Assembly (NCBI GenBank): GCA_950295325.1
Contig: OX485805.1
Location: 7,564,501 to 7,628,500, forward strand
Reading direction: 5' to 3'
From: Polytrichum commune
Taxonomy: Eukaryota; Streptophyta; Polytrichopsida; Polytrichales; Polytrichaceae
DNA length: 64,000 bases
Shown: positions 36,982-49,315 of the stretch, in pieces
Layout of the letters: every line of letters begins with the position of its first letter
How positions within the stretch are numbered: position 1 is the stretch's first letter
Made by a program: the position numbers and the translations under genes
The notes under the pieces: generated by a model
Databases searched by the model: none
The model's input: only the letters and a program-made list of their open reading frames with translations
What the model was told of the DNA's origin: nothing

Positions 36982-37770
36982 CCCAACACATCCAACCCGG
37001 GCATGCTTGAGAACTCCCTATACCCTAAACCCAAAGGAGAGGAAGGCGGAAGGAGGTGCTGGGTGAATCTACAGTGAACAAAAAAAAAACAAGTACAACC
37101 GGGAATACATACAACTACAAACCCAACACATTCAACCAGGGCATGCATCTAAAGTGCTTATACCCTAAACCAAAGGAAGAGGAGGGCGGAAGGAGGTGCT
37201 GGGTGAATCTGCACTGAACTCCCCCAAAAACAAGTACAACCGGGGCGCCCCTGAAAACACAGCGCCGCTAACACAGAAGAAGGGGAATGCTCGAAAAAAC
37301 TGCCGGGAATACTACAACTAACCCTCCAACACATTCAACTATGGCGTGCATCTAAACCCCATAAACCCTAAACCAAAAGGAGAGGAAGGCGGAAGGAGGT
37401 GCTGGGTGAATCTACAGTGAACTAACAAAAACAAGTACAACCGGGGCGCCCCTGAAAACACAGTGCCGCTGCAACAGAAGAAGGGGATTGCAGGAAAAAA
37501 CTGCCGGGAATACATACACCCCCAAACCTAACACATTCAACCAGGGCGTGCATCTAAACTGCTTATACCCTAAACCCTAAACTAACCCTCCAACACATTC
37601 ACCGTAAACCATGCATCTGAACTCTTAATACCCTAAACCAAAAGGACAGGATGGCGTAAAGAAGTGCTGCGACAATCTACGATGAAGTTCCAAAAAAAAC
37701 CCGTACGACCGGGGCGCCCCTAAAACACCACGCTGCCACAGAAGAAGGGGATCAAGGAAACAAGCACCGG
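36982..37770. repeat. tandem array of ~200-bp units upstream of the second MULE gene
   Basis: Three full units begin with CCGGGAATAC at about 37,100, 37,303 and 37,503 (about 205, 200 and 265 bp), preceded by a partial unit from 36,982. Each contains CCAACACATTCAACC, GGAGAGGAAGGCGGAAGGAG, TGCTGGGTGAATCTACAGTG, AACCGGGGCGCCCCTGAAAA and a telobox-like AACCCTAAACC or ACCCTAAACC. The last unit has an internal duplication of the telobox part. The position fits the promoter/leader of the minus-strand gene. Confidence 0.85.
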
Positions 37771-38685
37771 GAATAGACATGGGAAACGCAGATATGTTCG
37801 AAAGCGAAGTATGCGCAGGCACAGAAAGAGAGGGTAGCGCAAAAAAATGGCGAGAAGACAAAGACTGAACTAGAAAAGACATAGAGAAAGCCTATGCGTG
37901 CACGGGAAACGCCATGTGCGCATCGAAAGAAGAAGAGCATGAACGAAGGAAAAACATATGAAAATCTCGAAGAAAAACAAATAAACCAGGGGCATGCATG
38001 AAATCGCAATATGTGCCGCTACAGTAGAAAAGGATGCAGCTTCTAGGTGCCTGCAAAAAATGGAAAAGAAAGACAACAGAGACACAGAAGGCTTGATGAT
38101 GCATGAAAACGCCGCATACACGGACACAGAAGATGCAGATGGAGGGGTACAATGCAGGAAAAACTTACAAAAAGGTCTCACATGTTACAACTGCAAGCAC
38201 TCCTTGGATAGCGTACGCCTCTTGTAACCACCTTTATGTGCACCTTCTGCTCGTGCGACGTTGAACATACTGCGGTGAAATGTCAGCTCTCCCTGCTTTT
38301 CGTCGCACTTCACAAATACACACACACACACAACGAGGAGGACCTCAATGACCCTTATGCGCCAATCAGGAGTTCATGAATCCAATTATGTGATGTGTAA
38401 CATCAGTGCATTATTAGAAAACACAAGGACCAGGTACATTTGCTACATAGTCTTCCTGATGACTCGATCTTCCTTGTCACTGTCTAGCACATCATCGTTG
38501 CATGCTATCACCTCAAGGAAAACACTCTAGTGCGCCACAAATCTACCCTATACAACACATGAGTAGGTTACAATGAAGCCTACATGATGGCTGATTGGAG
38601 GTTTGAAAAAAGGGTGAATTCATTCAACTCACCTTCGGTCTAACAATTGTTTTCGAAGACAAGCGCTCCACGCTGCGATCTCCCT
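37771..38685. other. right subterminal region of the MULE
   Basis: No supportable gene. It continues the purine-rich upstream sequence, then holds an (AC)n tract at 38,317-38,332 and the subterminal inverted repeat. CATGTTACA occurs at 38,181. Two frames on opposite strands here are long only because A/G-rich DNA lacks stops. Confidence 0.4.
38380..38410. repeat. right subterminal inverted repeat of the MULE
   Basis: ATCCAATTATGTGATGTGTA then ACATCAGTGCA is the inverse of 28,404-28,436 with about three changes. The two lie about 870 bp (left) and 800 bp (right) from the element ends. Confidence 0.8.
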
Positions 38686-39206
38686 GCATCAGTCGCATCA
38701 GGCCCCACTCGAATCGCAACAGGCTCCATCGCGGCAGTAATCGGGGCAGTCTGTGGAAGGAGGAGCAGGTTACAAAGAAACAAGGGGAGTGGCAGAATGG
38801 AGTTTTTGAAAGAGTATGGGCCGCGCACTCCCCGAGGACGGCCGGCATCCCACCCATCGATGGATGTGGGTCATGGATGTGGATGATGGATCTCATGATG
38901 ATCCATCCGCCCCAATGGCATGATGCCGCCATGGGGTCATGCGGTCCTGGTAGCTGCTAGGGTAGACCGTAACCTCGGGAGGTGGGACGGCCCCGTTCCG
39001 TTCAAAGTGTGGCCAGCAGGGCAGGCCGCGTGGCAGCCACGGTGGCGGTGCTGGCGGGCGCAGGCCGGGAGAGAAAGGGGACCCTTCCCGTGCAAGGAGG
39101 CTTTCGTCGTCAGTGGCTGCTAGTACTGTGGCCCCTTCTGCCACCCGACTACAGGGCCTCAATTTCCTAAACTCAATAAAGACTATTGGGTCCGGTAATG
39201 TTAGGG
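38686..39206 (-). repeat. right 521-bp terminal inverted repeat of the MULE
   Basis: Inverse copy of 27,536-28,056 with about six substitutions. It brings the same inner ATG and short open frame (MEPVAIRVGPDATDA), reading inward on the minus strand toward the second gene. Confidence 0.95.
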
Positions 39207-39265
39207 AGCCTAACATAAGAGGGGTATGATTCTTATGAAATATCTCAAAACTCCAAGTACTAAAA

Positions 39266-39846
39266 GGGTTGTATACACGAGGGACCATGAAGTCGTCCCA
39301 AGGCCCTGTAAAATCTGTGATTGGCTATCGAACTTGTTCTGGGACCACTTCGGTTTACACCAAGGTAAACATGTTAGTGACCATGAAGTTCGCGGTCCCC
39401 AAAAGACATATTTTAAGGTCTATGTTATCCACTAACATGGTCCAACGGGTTTTGCGGTGGGAGAGGCAAAAGAGATGCTCTGGTAGAAAAAAAGGGCAGG
39501 GGCCCACGGCACAGAAATGTTGTTATAATAGTTTTTTATTGAAATTGTTTTGGGGGAAGAGAAAATGAAGATAAGCGAAGACAAGAGAACGGTCAAAGTT
39601 GATTTTTATTTTTTTTCTTTTCAAAACTACTCGTTTTGGGCATATATCAAAAAACCCAACACATTCACTATTTGGTGCATGGTCTTTCCTCTTGGTCCAC
39701 ATTTGGTTTACACCTAGTGAAGGGCCCAAAGGCTTTGTAGTTTGTTTTCTTAATAAATCGGACTGTGGAAATTGGACCATGAAGTCCGACTATGGGAAAA
39801 TGCCATCCTCCATGGTCCAATTTCATGGTCCTTGGTGCAACGCCCC
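39266..39846 (+). mobile_element. MITE family C, copy 1
   Basis: Inverted ends GGGTTGTATACACGAGGGACCATGA and ...CATGGTCCTTGGTGCAACGCCCC; internal blocks (GACCATGAAGTCGTC, GGTTTACACCTAGTGAAGGGC, CCAAAGGCTTT) recur in the same order at 47,800-48,340. Non-coding. It begins about 50 bp from the MULE's right target repeat. A target duplication is not clear. Confidence 0.65.
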
Positions 39847-40957
39847 AATTTTTAGTAATTTTATGAGATGACATATCATTAATTTATTTCGGCACAACCA
39901 AATCATTCCTCATGCACAACACAAAGCTGAAGTATAGAAGGTAGAGAAACAAAAGAGATTTTAAATTTAATAAGTCTTATGGAAAATTTTGAGAAAAGAA
40001 AATGGGTGAGTCATGAAACAGATACCTTAGTAGACTATTTGTGGTCTAGAATTTGAATCAAAGGTTAAAAGTGTCAACGTAGTTAATTTGGCTTCGTTTA
40101 CTACAAATGAGGGGATCGTATTGTTGTAAACTTTTATAGTGTAGTATGATGCACAACTTCATTATTCCATGTGTGAAGGTTAATCTACAATCTTTCGTCT
40201 CTTTGGTGTGGGTACTTCAAAGAATGCCGTCAAATTAAGGTGCTCTATTTTAATTGGGTTCTAAATTTTGTGGATGAAAGTGGCCTACTAAGATAATTGT
40301 CATCAACATGCATCGTTGTGTGGGTTTATGTAGCCTTTCGTAGCGCATCACTGCCAAAGTGAACAATGTCTCTAAAAATCTTAAAATTGCTTGTCATACT
40401 TTTATATCGAAGTTGTTATATGTGAACATTGTGTTTTGGATTACTCTTTTTTTAGAGTAAGCTTAAGCTTACATTTAAGCTCACATTTTGTATTGTCTTG
40501 TGCAGTACACAAAAACACAATATAGTGTGCACGGGTTCAAATCAAGCTAAGTCAATTAGTGACAAAATTTTGAAGTAAGCAAGAGAAGAAAGAGTGTAGC
40601 CAATACCTAGACCCCTCACATTTCCACAATAACCAGTTGGAGATGCAACGCTAATCTAGTGGACTTTATGACAAGTTGACGATATTGGTCAACTACCAAA
40701 TGTCTGAATTTATTTTCTATAGTTGCAAATATATGTATATTTAAAAGAAAAAAAAATCTATTCGGGAATCAAAATTTGATACTTGAATCTACATGTAAGA
40801 GGGAGGATGATAAATCACACAAAACCCCAACTTATGAAACACAAGGAGACTAGATTAATTGATTGCTACTTTACCTCATTTAAAAAAAATTGTGGGTGGG
40901 AGGTTAAAAGACAGACTCACGACCGTTAATTGTCTAAAGTTTGATGCACATGAATAC
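39847..40957. other. gene-free region
   Basis: Nothing supportable; AT-rich with no bounded repeat recognised. Confidence 0.4.
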
Positions 40958-40960
40958 TTA

Positions 40961-41460
40961 GGGCCACTTCACACACGAGCCAAGAGCCGTGACCATGTAA
41001 TTGTGAGAGCCCAAAAGAAAAGTGTCCAACGGCCGTCTCAAGACACCTCCAAAATCACGCAGTGTGGTCACGGGCCCTCAAGCGTGGTGTGGAGCCATAT
41101 GTGACTGGGTTCTAAACCAAATGTTGTTTCAATGAATTTCTATTCAAGTGGGTCCCTGCACATGATAGTATAGAATAAAGCAAGGGTTGTGAGCGTTCAA
41201 AGTGTCATGGTCTCCCAGGTTTGTATTAGGCCTGCCTCCAAGAGGTGGTTTTTGAAAAGAGTCCAAGTGACCATGAAACATGATCCATTCGATGCCATGT
41301 AGGAATCCATGTAAACTTTACATTCATCTTGCATTCACATACTCTGTTGGTCCCTCAAGTGTAGTGTGAAGCGAACTTGGACTGGCTCTGCCTTTTCCAC
41401 CAATGAGAGTGCTTGAAGTGTAATGGTCACGGGCTCTCAGTCTCGTGTGTGAAGTGACCC
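40961..41460 (-). mobile_element. PIF/Harbinger-type MITE family B, copy 2
   Basis: The 500-bp element has ends GGGCCACTTCACACACGAG and TGTGAAGTGACCC, with a perfect TTA duplication at 40,958-40,960 and 41,461-41,463. The interior is the inverse of copy 1 at 26,872. Non-coding. Confidence 0.85.
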
Positions 41461-41737
41461 TTATTGCATTCTCTCCAAGTCATCTACATGTTTGACCTCT
41501 ATTTATTCAATCCATACCCAAAAAGTGGATATATTATATTTTATGATGTAGATTACTCATTATTGGAACCGAATTACGTTGCTTTAAAAGAGATTGTCCC
41601 CCACGTGATTTTTAGTCTCCATTTGACCATGAACTTGGATCCCACAAGAATATATTCAACAACTTCACTATTAGTGTCACCTCATGACACTTCGAGTTCA
41701 TGTTTGCTTGCTAATATCTTGGCATGAGTATGTTCAA

Positions 41738-42045
41738 CAGTGTTATGAGGTGTATGCCTATATTACACAATGATCTACAAGCTGACTAAAGTGTACACAA
41801 ATGACACGTGCCATTAGTATGCTCAGTAATGTTTTCTTCCCTTGCAAACTAAAAAGAAAAACTACCATCTCCAATATCCCAATGTGCTAAACTAAATGTC
41901 ATAGTGCAAACATAGTTTCACTTTAAAATCTTACTTTTGTTGCCAAATAATATCATATTGACAATTAATAGACATGACACTTGGAGACCTCTTAAGCAAA
42001 TGGTGTGCATGACACTAAATACCATACATGGTGTAGAAGTATGAC
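41738..42045 (+). repeat. interspersed repeat family D, copy 2
   Basis: TTATGAGGTGTATGCCTATA, AAAGTGTACACAAATGACAC and GACACTAAATACCATACATG match 13,920-14,170 in order, with a short insertion near 41,825-41,880. Confidence 0.6.
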
Positions 42046-43949
42046 AAGTGGAGATAAAGCCCACAAAATTTATTTTTTTCAATCCGTGACAAGACTAAGT
42101 TACCAATAGAAAACTAGGAAATATATTGAGTGCATCACGTGCCTTCATGAGGCTAGTCATGATGGCTTTGAGCACCTACCTCTTGTATTGAAAAAATATT
42201 AAGTGTCCATTTGCAAGTTATCATTGTAATTGAGAGCCGTGCGTATGTTATACGTTTCAAGTTGTGCCATGTGTGTGTGTGGTTCTAATTAATAAGACAA
42301 TGTGGGGGGTTAAACTATTATGGGGCTTGCTATTAAGATTCATTTTTTAGGTTGATGTAATAAGTGGGAGGGGAATATTTGGGAGGTTGGTCAACGCCCT
42401 CTATGGAGGAAATTGTAAAGAAGGGGTTTGGCTTTAATGTGGGTTGGGTGGAGATTCCCAAACACTGGCAAATAAGTTATTGACTTACGAAGTCAATGTG
42501 GGAACGAAATTCGTTGACATAATAACATAATAAGAGGGTCTCTCACTCAAGGATCATTTATTGAGACCAAACAAACGGGCCTTCAAAACGTTGTTTCACT
42601 CACACTGTATATTCCAAATTTGCTCCACATGTATCTTTTATATGCATGAGGTAGGAAAACGGGGAAAAAATAAGTGAAAATAAGATGATTTGGCCAAAAT
42701 GAGCGGTCAAGAAAGAGTGTGCAATATTTGTTAGAGATGGGGTAGAGGAAATGACGATGTATGAAAATTGTTTTGTGATATTATTCCGTGTAGATTATTA
42801 GTTACATAATCCCTAAGAGGCAAGTAAGTCAAACCCCTTGTTCGTAGAATAGAGTCTCCTTAATTTGAGCATCGAAATATCTTACCATGCATGCAAATGC
42901 ACACAGAACGGCTAACTTAATGGCACCATGAAGTGATCCCAAGTGGTGTGCAACATAACATATCTAGCCAATCACTGCATCCGGCCTATCATTGCATGTT
43001 TTTCAAGTTATTGGATATATAATTAGTCTATTACGCCAACACAATAACCATTCTATTCCTAATCTAGTATACCAATAATGGTCATTCATCGTTTTCCATT
43101 TTCATGCCTCATTTGAACATTTGTAGGTCTTGACTAGTCTATCATAGTTTATAAGGAAGAGGGTGTTGTAATCAACACCTCACCCAAACGGCACCCCCTA
43201 TGCATGCGTCTTAATCTCATAACCATAACACACCTTGAGGTGTGTGGTTCTATTGAAGTTATCCTTACACTCTCGGGATGTTGGGTCATACTAAAGGTTT
43301 CACCCTAGGTTCAAGATCCCATGCGTTATTTAACTTTCCTATGGTATTTTGTTAGTACCCTAAACATAACCCAAGGGTCGAAGTTCAAACACCTTGAGTT
43401 TAGGGTCGTTACCCGGTTTTACCTTGTATCTAGGGTTTTGGTGCGGACCTAACCCCCTTCCCATTTCATTGTTGGACTTCATTTCCTCCAACAACTTCTC
43501 AAGAGCCGAGAGTCCAAAGTTGCAGTTAGCTTTGGGGGGGGGGGTGGATAGGAGCTAAGGTTTATTGTCGAAGGGTAGTTGTGGATCGTGGGAAGCTAAG
43601 ACATGAGCAATCAGCAACAAGCGATAGCATGTGAGCAATAAAATCAAATGTAGTAAATTTTCACAACTATAAGGGTCATAACTTAAATTTTGTATTTTTG
43701 TTCAGTTTTAACTTTCACCTCATCGGCCATCAAACACCATGTTGGCCATTTTTCCTCCCAACCTCCGCACAACTTGATGGCTCAGTGTATGACAACCTCA
43801 AAAGCTTCATAAATAAAGAGCATGTAAGTGCACTCGTCTCCCATGCAAAAAAGAATATTACCTTATATAGACAAATGGCTCTCTAAAACCGACATACACA
43901 GAAAATGGTCAAACCTATTATGGGATGCCCCTTGGGATTACCGATGTGC
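42046..43949. other. gene-free region
   Basis: No gene. A run of 10 G lies at about 43,534-43,543. Confidence 0.4.
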
Positions 43950-44190
43950 AAATTACACAAACCTATGATCAGGGAGAACCGGCAATTAGTTACAAATGAA
44001 CCGGTTGAGTTTGAGAAACAACCGGTTGAAGTTCAAGATTGCAGGAAAATTACCGATCATTTTGGAGGAATCTATAGAATATACCTCAATTTAATACAGG
44101 AAAACCGGAGGATGTCAACCTGTAACCGGTTGCACTTGCAAACGCTAGGATCTCAGCCGGTTATGCCCAAAAATCTCTCCGATCACTGAC
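43950..44190 (+). repeat. family E copy 3
   Basis: AATGAACCGGTTGAGTTTGA, ACAACCGGTTGAAGTTCAAG and TTACCGATCATTTTGGAGGA match the family E arm. Two further ACCGGTT/GCCGGTT words follow. Only one arm is evident. Confidence 0.6.
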
Positions 44191-46768
44191 ACAAACCCTC
44201 AAATTTTGATATGGAAGATACCTAGGGAACTACCGAATATAACACATCCTTAAACAAGACATACCCCCAACATGTAAGCTATGCACATCCCCCCCCCCCC
44301 CCACACACACACACACAATGACACATGCCTCCATGTATTATCATGTTGCACTAATAAGCACATAGACAACCCAAAGGACAAACCGACATAATAAAGCAGT
44401 ACACGCGTGAGCAAATACATTGCTTGCCCACCCCACAACCCGATGCTTTGCCCTAATTAACACCATCAAAATTAAGGACCCCACACCAAACAACACCATC
44501 CCCTCATGGCTACTCCCATGTGCATGTTACCTACCAAGTTGTAAATGCCTAGCCTGATTTCCACCAAATACACTATGCATCTTAGGGGCCCCACCTACAG
44601 CTAAATTGCCTTTCACACCCAACCCGAACCCCAAAGTACAAATATTTGAGATCACTTATTGCAATGATAGATTCCCCACCAAAGCTACACTGAAAGCTAA
44701 ATAAATACACCATTCTACACCCACTTCTATCCCAATTAGGGTGGACAATACTACCTATTATAATCATGGCAAGAATACAAGGCCAAATCACACAATATCT
44801 ACTAAACACTTCCAAGACCTACATATTCCCAACTCCAAAATCCATAAACTAATGGAATCCTTCTCACAAATTGCTATAAGGTACCTAGCACACATTATTC
44901 TTAAACAAAAAAGAATTAGAAGGGGAAAAAAAAAACCCAATCCCATTCGACTAAAGTACCCAGTAACACTGAAACCTAAAACTAACATATAACACATAGA
45001 CCTAACACTAAGCACACGCTCCACCTATGAAAATAAGCATTAAACCACCCCACTCCCATGCCCACGCAGACACATGAAGGAGGCAGTGAATGGACATTGC
45101 ATTTGAGTGTAGAAACAATGACATCCTTTTTCTTTCTTGCATCAAGAAAACAACAATTTAACTACCCATCATGCATGTTGGATTAGGTGTAAATTACTTA
45201 TTTTGACCCAAAATGCCACGTGTCACCATGTAAGTGGTTGGAACATTTCAAAAGATGACATGGACATTGGCTTTACGCAAAGATATCCCGATTTAGACCT
45301 AGATGTACGGTATGCATGACAACAAGAGTAGAAATTTTGTCTTGATATTTTATATTATGGTGTATGAATAATTTGATTTTGAAATTAATGTGGAATAGTT
45401 TTGTGTAGGTAATTCACATGAGTGTGGTGCAATGGTATGTAAGAACATGCTTAACAATTATCAAGATTTTTACAATCACATGCAAAGGTTGATACCCAAT
45501 TGCCACTATAAAAGTAACTTGGACTATTCATATACTAGACCCAATATTTGCATCAAAGCCATCTTGATATGTGTATGTTTTGGCTTGAGTGTTGAGGTCA
45601 TTGCATGCTACATAGACCAAACTATTACAAAAAAAAATTATGTATAGATATATGGATACATAAATATCTCTAAAACATGTTGAATTACATGTACCCAAAT
45701 AAGTAGGAAGAGGAAGAAAAACGTTGATTACATAGACTTGGCTAATCTCAAATATGCTTATACCCGAGTAACATTGCATGGACCACAATACTTTCAAAGA
45801 CTCCACACTAAGTTCTAATTGAGTGGGATCCCAAAGGACATGCACCTTCCATACACATGACAATTTTGGAACTTTTGTTTTGTGAGACGAACTTTTTGAT
45901 GTTACCTACATAATGTAAGGTACGTGGCCGATTGTAAGCACTTCCAACTCCTCATGAGTCCGGAATCTACATTGGATTGGCCTTGTATGGTTAGAATTTG
46001 CAAACAATGTAATTCAAAATTTAGAATTGAAGTTGAGATGAAAAGAATTGAGAGATTAAAATGATAATACTCCTTGTCCTTAAACTAGCACAAACACCCT
46101 TTCCATTGTGTTATCCATTAAATCTATGATGATTAATGTATGTTGAGCACACGGTCCACTATCATGTTAACATATGTCTTTTTGATGTCTAATCTTAATT
46201 ACAAGCTCAAATATAAGTATATGACTGAGAAGAGTGCTCATATAAGGTATGTGAGTGTTATTCAAGTTATTTACCATGTTCTCCAACTTCTATTGATTAC
46301 ATTTACACAATAATACTTGTGTTGCGTTAGCAAAACTTGGATTGAAATTTGGACTTTCTAGGTGATTTAGGTATGGTTATTGAAAATGCATGTTTGTTGG
46401 TTTCTTGATTGAATACAGAAGTCCTTTGATTGTGTTCAATGTGGAGCATGGAGTAGTAAATAAATAATTTAAGACATAGTCCAATCTCTTCCAAAACATG
46501 TGTAATTATGGTGTGTGTTCTTTGATCCTCACCAAACCACACACCAATCAAACATAGGGGCATGACTAAGAAATGAAACCGATTCGCACCCGCATACCTT
46601 AAAGCCCATACACATGAGCACAAACAAAATGTTGAATTGATGGGCACTACTAATTTATAATCCACAACCATCCAACATTTGTAGTGGAAGTACCTTAGAT
46701 GAATTCTTGGACATATCAAATGCCCAATGGTTGTGGTTACAAGAATCGATTGCCTTCGACACTGTGCA
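44191..46768. other. gene-free region
   Basis: No gene supported. A microsatellite of about 14 C followed by (AC)n lies at 44,289-44,317. Overlapping frames at 45,430-45,860 lack any motif. Confidence 0.4.
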
Positions 46769-46835
46769 CTACACTAAATATTGTATTTAGTGTCACCGCC
46801 TATTGTCACCGCCTATTGTCACCGCCTACTGTCAC
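46769..46835 (+). repeat. isolated family A terminus joined to a 13-bp tandem repeat
   Basis: CTACACTAAATATTGTATTTAG then TGTCACCGCC is the self-complementary terminus of family A elements without the rest of the element. TGTCACCGCCTAT is then repeated with a 13-bp period about 3.5 times (46,791-46,835). Confidence 0.7.
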
Positions 46836-47799
46836 ATTGGTTCCCAACGAGGAAGAGTTCCCACGCAAGTGCAGGCAAGAAGACCAGACAGTGAAGGAAA
46901 CGTGGGAAGGACAAGGCCCAGCCAAATGAAGATGTGATCTAGCCCAAGGCAATGACTTAAGACCCACATTTTTTTTGCAACGCAACTTAATGATCCTACA
47001 ATATTGTACACTCCTTTAAAAAAAAACATAAAGCTATATGGATCGGATCAAGACCCAATTGGGATTTGGTGGTTAAGTTTAAGTTGTTATGTCAAGTGGT
47101 AGAATTAACATTGATTTAAACCTTGCAAGTTGATATCTAGTAGCTAGTCATAGATTGAGGCTTGCTTTGGGCTGGAGTACTTGACTTCTTTTTGGAATCC
47201 CTGGGAACAATTGCTCTTCTCACTTCCACACAAGTTTGGCGTGCTTCAATGTCAATTTTTCAAACCCTGAGGACTTAATATTATAGCATATATGCGACTT
47301 ATGTTTCATGGCATGATAAGCTCTCATTGTACCCGTCTGCAAATATATATATATAAATATAAAACGATGGGTGTTGGCAACTCTCGTCCCGAGGCAGTGT
47401 GTTATAACGGGTAACGTATAAGGTAGAAGTGCCTATAGCGGACACTTTGAGCACTACGGCCCCTTGTTACCTATTCTAGAAAGAAAAGATTCATTGTTTT
47501 GTTTGGATTAGCGGCAAAGTTATGAGCACGACGACATTAAGCTCACATGTATCATAAACATATCCAATTTCCATAGAAATGCTCATTTGACCCATTGTGA
47601 TTACATAGTCTGTCCCACCCACCCCTCCCAAATGGACAGTGTTGTTTGTTGACATTTCGTCTCCTTCAACCAATTTGGGTTTTGTTTTAGTCACTAGGTT
47701 AATAATGTTAATGATGCAGTATGTAGTTGTTCAATGTGGGAGGAAAATAGTTATCGGAATTGGGGTTAATGATGGCATCGGACACACTTCTACCTTAAG
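46836..47799. other. gene-free region
   Basis: Nothing supportable; a TATATATA tract lies at about 47,344-47,354. Confidence 0.4.
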
Positions 47800-48340
47800 G
47801 GGTTGTTTACATCTTGGACCATGAAGTCGTCATGTGCTCCTCTAAAATACGTGACTGGTTGTTGAACTTGTTCCAGGATGACCTCGCTTTACATCAAGGG
47901 GAAAAAAATGTAAGAGTGACCATGGAATTTGAGGTCCCCAACAAACTTGTTTTCAGGCCTACATTGTCCACTATCATGGTCCAAAAAAGGTTCTCTCGAT
48001 GCAAATGTTACGGGACTATGGCATAGAAATCCCGTTTTTATATTTTTAATTGTTTTTTTTTGCCAAATGTTTTTATAGTTATGCAGAAAGAAGGGGAGAA
48101 GATCAAACATAAAGGAATTTCTCAAAGCTACCCTTTTTGGACATATATTAAAAGAATAAGCACATATATGTATGATCACTTGTATTGGTCCATGTTTAGA
48201 GTACACCTAGCCAGGGGCCCAAAGGCTTTAAGAATGCACTCTTTAAGAAATTTGACCATGGAATTGTTACCATGAAGTGTGACCATGGAAAAATGCCCTC
48301 AAATATGGGACAACCTAGTGGTCCATGATATAAACAATCC
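47800..48340 (+). mobile_element. MITE family C, copy 2
   Basis: Inverted ends GGGTTGTTTACATCTTGGACC and GGTCCATGATATAAACAATCC; internal order as in copy 1 at 39,266. Flanking trinucleotides (AAG, TTG) do not match, so the boundaries or duplication are uncertain. Confidence 0.65.
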
Positions 48341-49312
48341 TTGAGGCCCATGATGCCACTTACTAAGGGTGGGTTTACATTAGAATATGGATTCAAGAGA
48401 CTCGGAGCCTAGGATACATGATAACCCTTAAACGTCTCAGAGGCCAAGACTAGGTTGCAAAAATTTGTATATTTGAGTTCTATACTTCCATTTTTGGCTA
48501 GGTATTTCAAGTATGATTTGTTTTCATATTCACTTTTCAAATTGGTTGACAAGTTGATGTTATTGAATATTTGAGTTTAATTACACATTTTGGGTGCCAG
48601 TGGATGCAAATAAATACATTGCATTTTGGTTTCTCAAACTAGCAAGAGTATTCACTTGAGCAAGAAAATCATGCCACATTAGCTCCACTTTGTTTTCCCA
48701 TGTCTTGGACCCATATCCTAGTGTAAGAAGCTCCTTGGGCCCATAATTTGGCACTCGACCAATAGGATTGTTTGATTTTGAAGTTTCTTTGGTCTTGGAC
48801 CTATTGAAAACCCTCCTTAATATTGTTAACTTGAGCAAGCCTCTGTTCTTTCTAACATTAGGCAAAGATACAAAACAATTCAAGTAACAAACCAAATCTA
48901 GTCCGGAACAATGAACAATAAATGAATCTTGCCTCCATTATTCCAAGATAATGGCATCTTGGCTCTTGGGAAAGGGAACATGTGCAAGTAATGCTATAGT
49001 AAACTTTCCGACGTAGATTGGAACACCTACTAAGATGATAGGTCATTCAATGAGGTAATTCGACCCATATTTGACCATAAATGGGTTTTGATGTATAGGT
49101 GCATATCCAAGTCTAAAATGTATGTATATGAAGAAAACTACAACACATCATCTATGAGTCTAATCTCAAGATTTTAGAAGATATTCACCTTGACTTCAAG
49201 AATAGCAAGTTCAATTCTCATGTTCCCCGTTTGGATTTGTTAGCATGCCTATGTAATTTATTGTTGACCCCTCGGGCCTCCATAAGTTGGAACATTGGAG
49301 ACCTAGGGCCAC
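48341..49312. other. gene-free region
   Basis: A minus-strand frame of about 100 codons near 48,580-48,895 has no recognisable motif. Nothing else is supported. Confidence 0.35.
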
Positions 49313-49315
49313 TTT

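Larger units (their letters stand above)
27536..39206 (+). mobile_element. 11.7-kb Mutator-like element (MULE) with two convergent genes
   Basis: The element starts CCCTAACATTACCGG and ends with its inverse, CCGGTAATGTTAGGG. It is flanked by perfect 9-bp duplications AGCCTAACA at 27,527-27,535 and 39,207-39,215. Long terminal repeats plus a 9-bp duplication define the Mutator superfamily, and the encoded DDE transposase agrees. Inside are the transposase gene on +, a small ORF on + and an unidentified gene on - converging from the right. It is markedly richer in GC than the surrounding DNA. Lesions in both large genes suggest that this copy cannot move by itself, although near-identical terminal repeats suggest a fairly recent insertion. 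Confidence 0.95.

Noticed and set aside
36982..37770. Interstitial telomere
   Set aside because: CCCTAAA occurs once or twice per unit, not as a run; these are telobox-like words inside a longer tandem repeat.
37625..38181. Overlapping Phe/Ser/Cys-rich minus-strand frames
   Set aside because: Produced by purine-rich repeat DNA lacking stops; no motif and no splice context.
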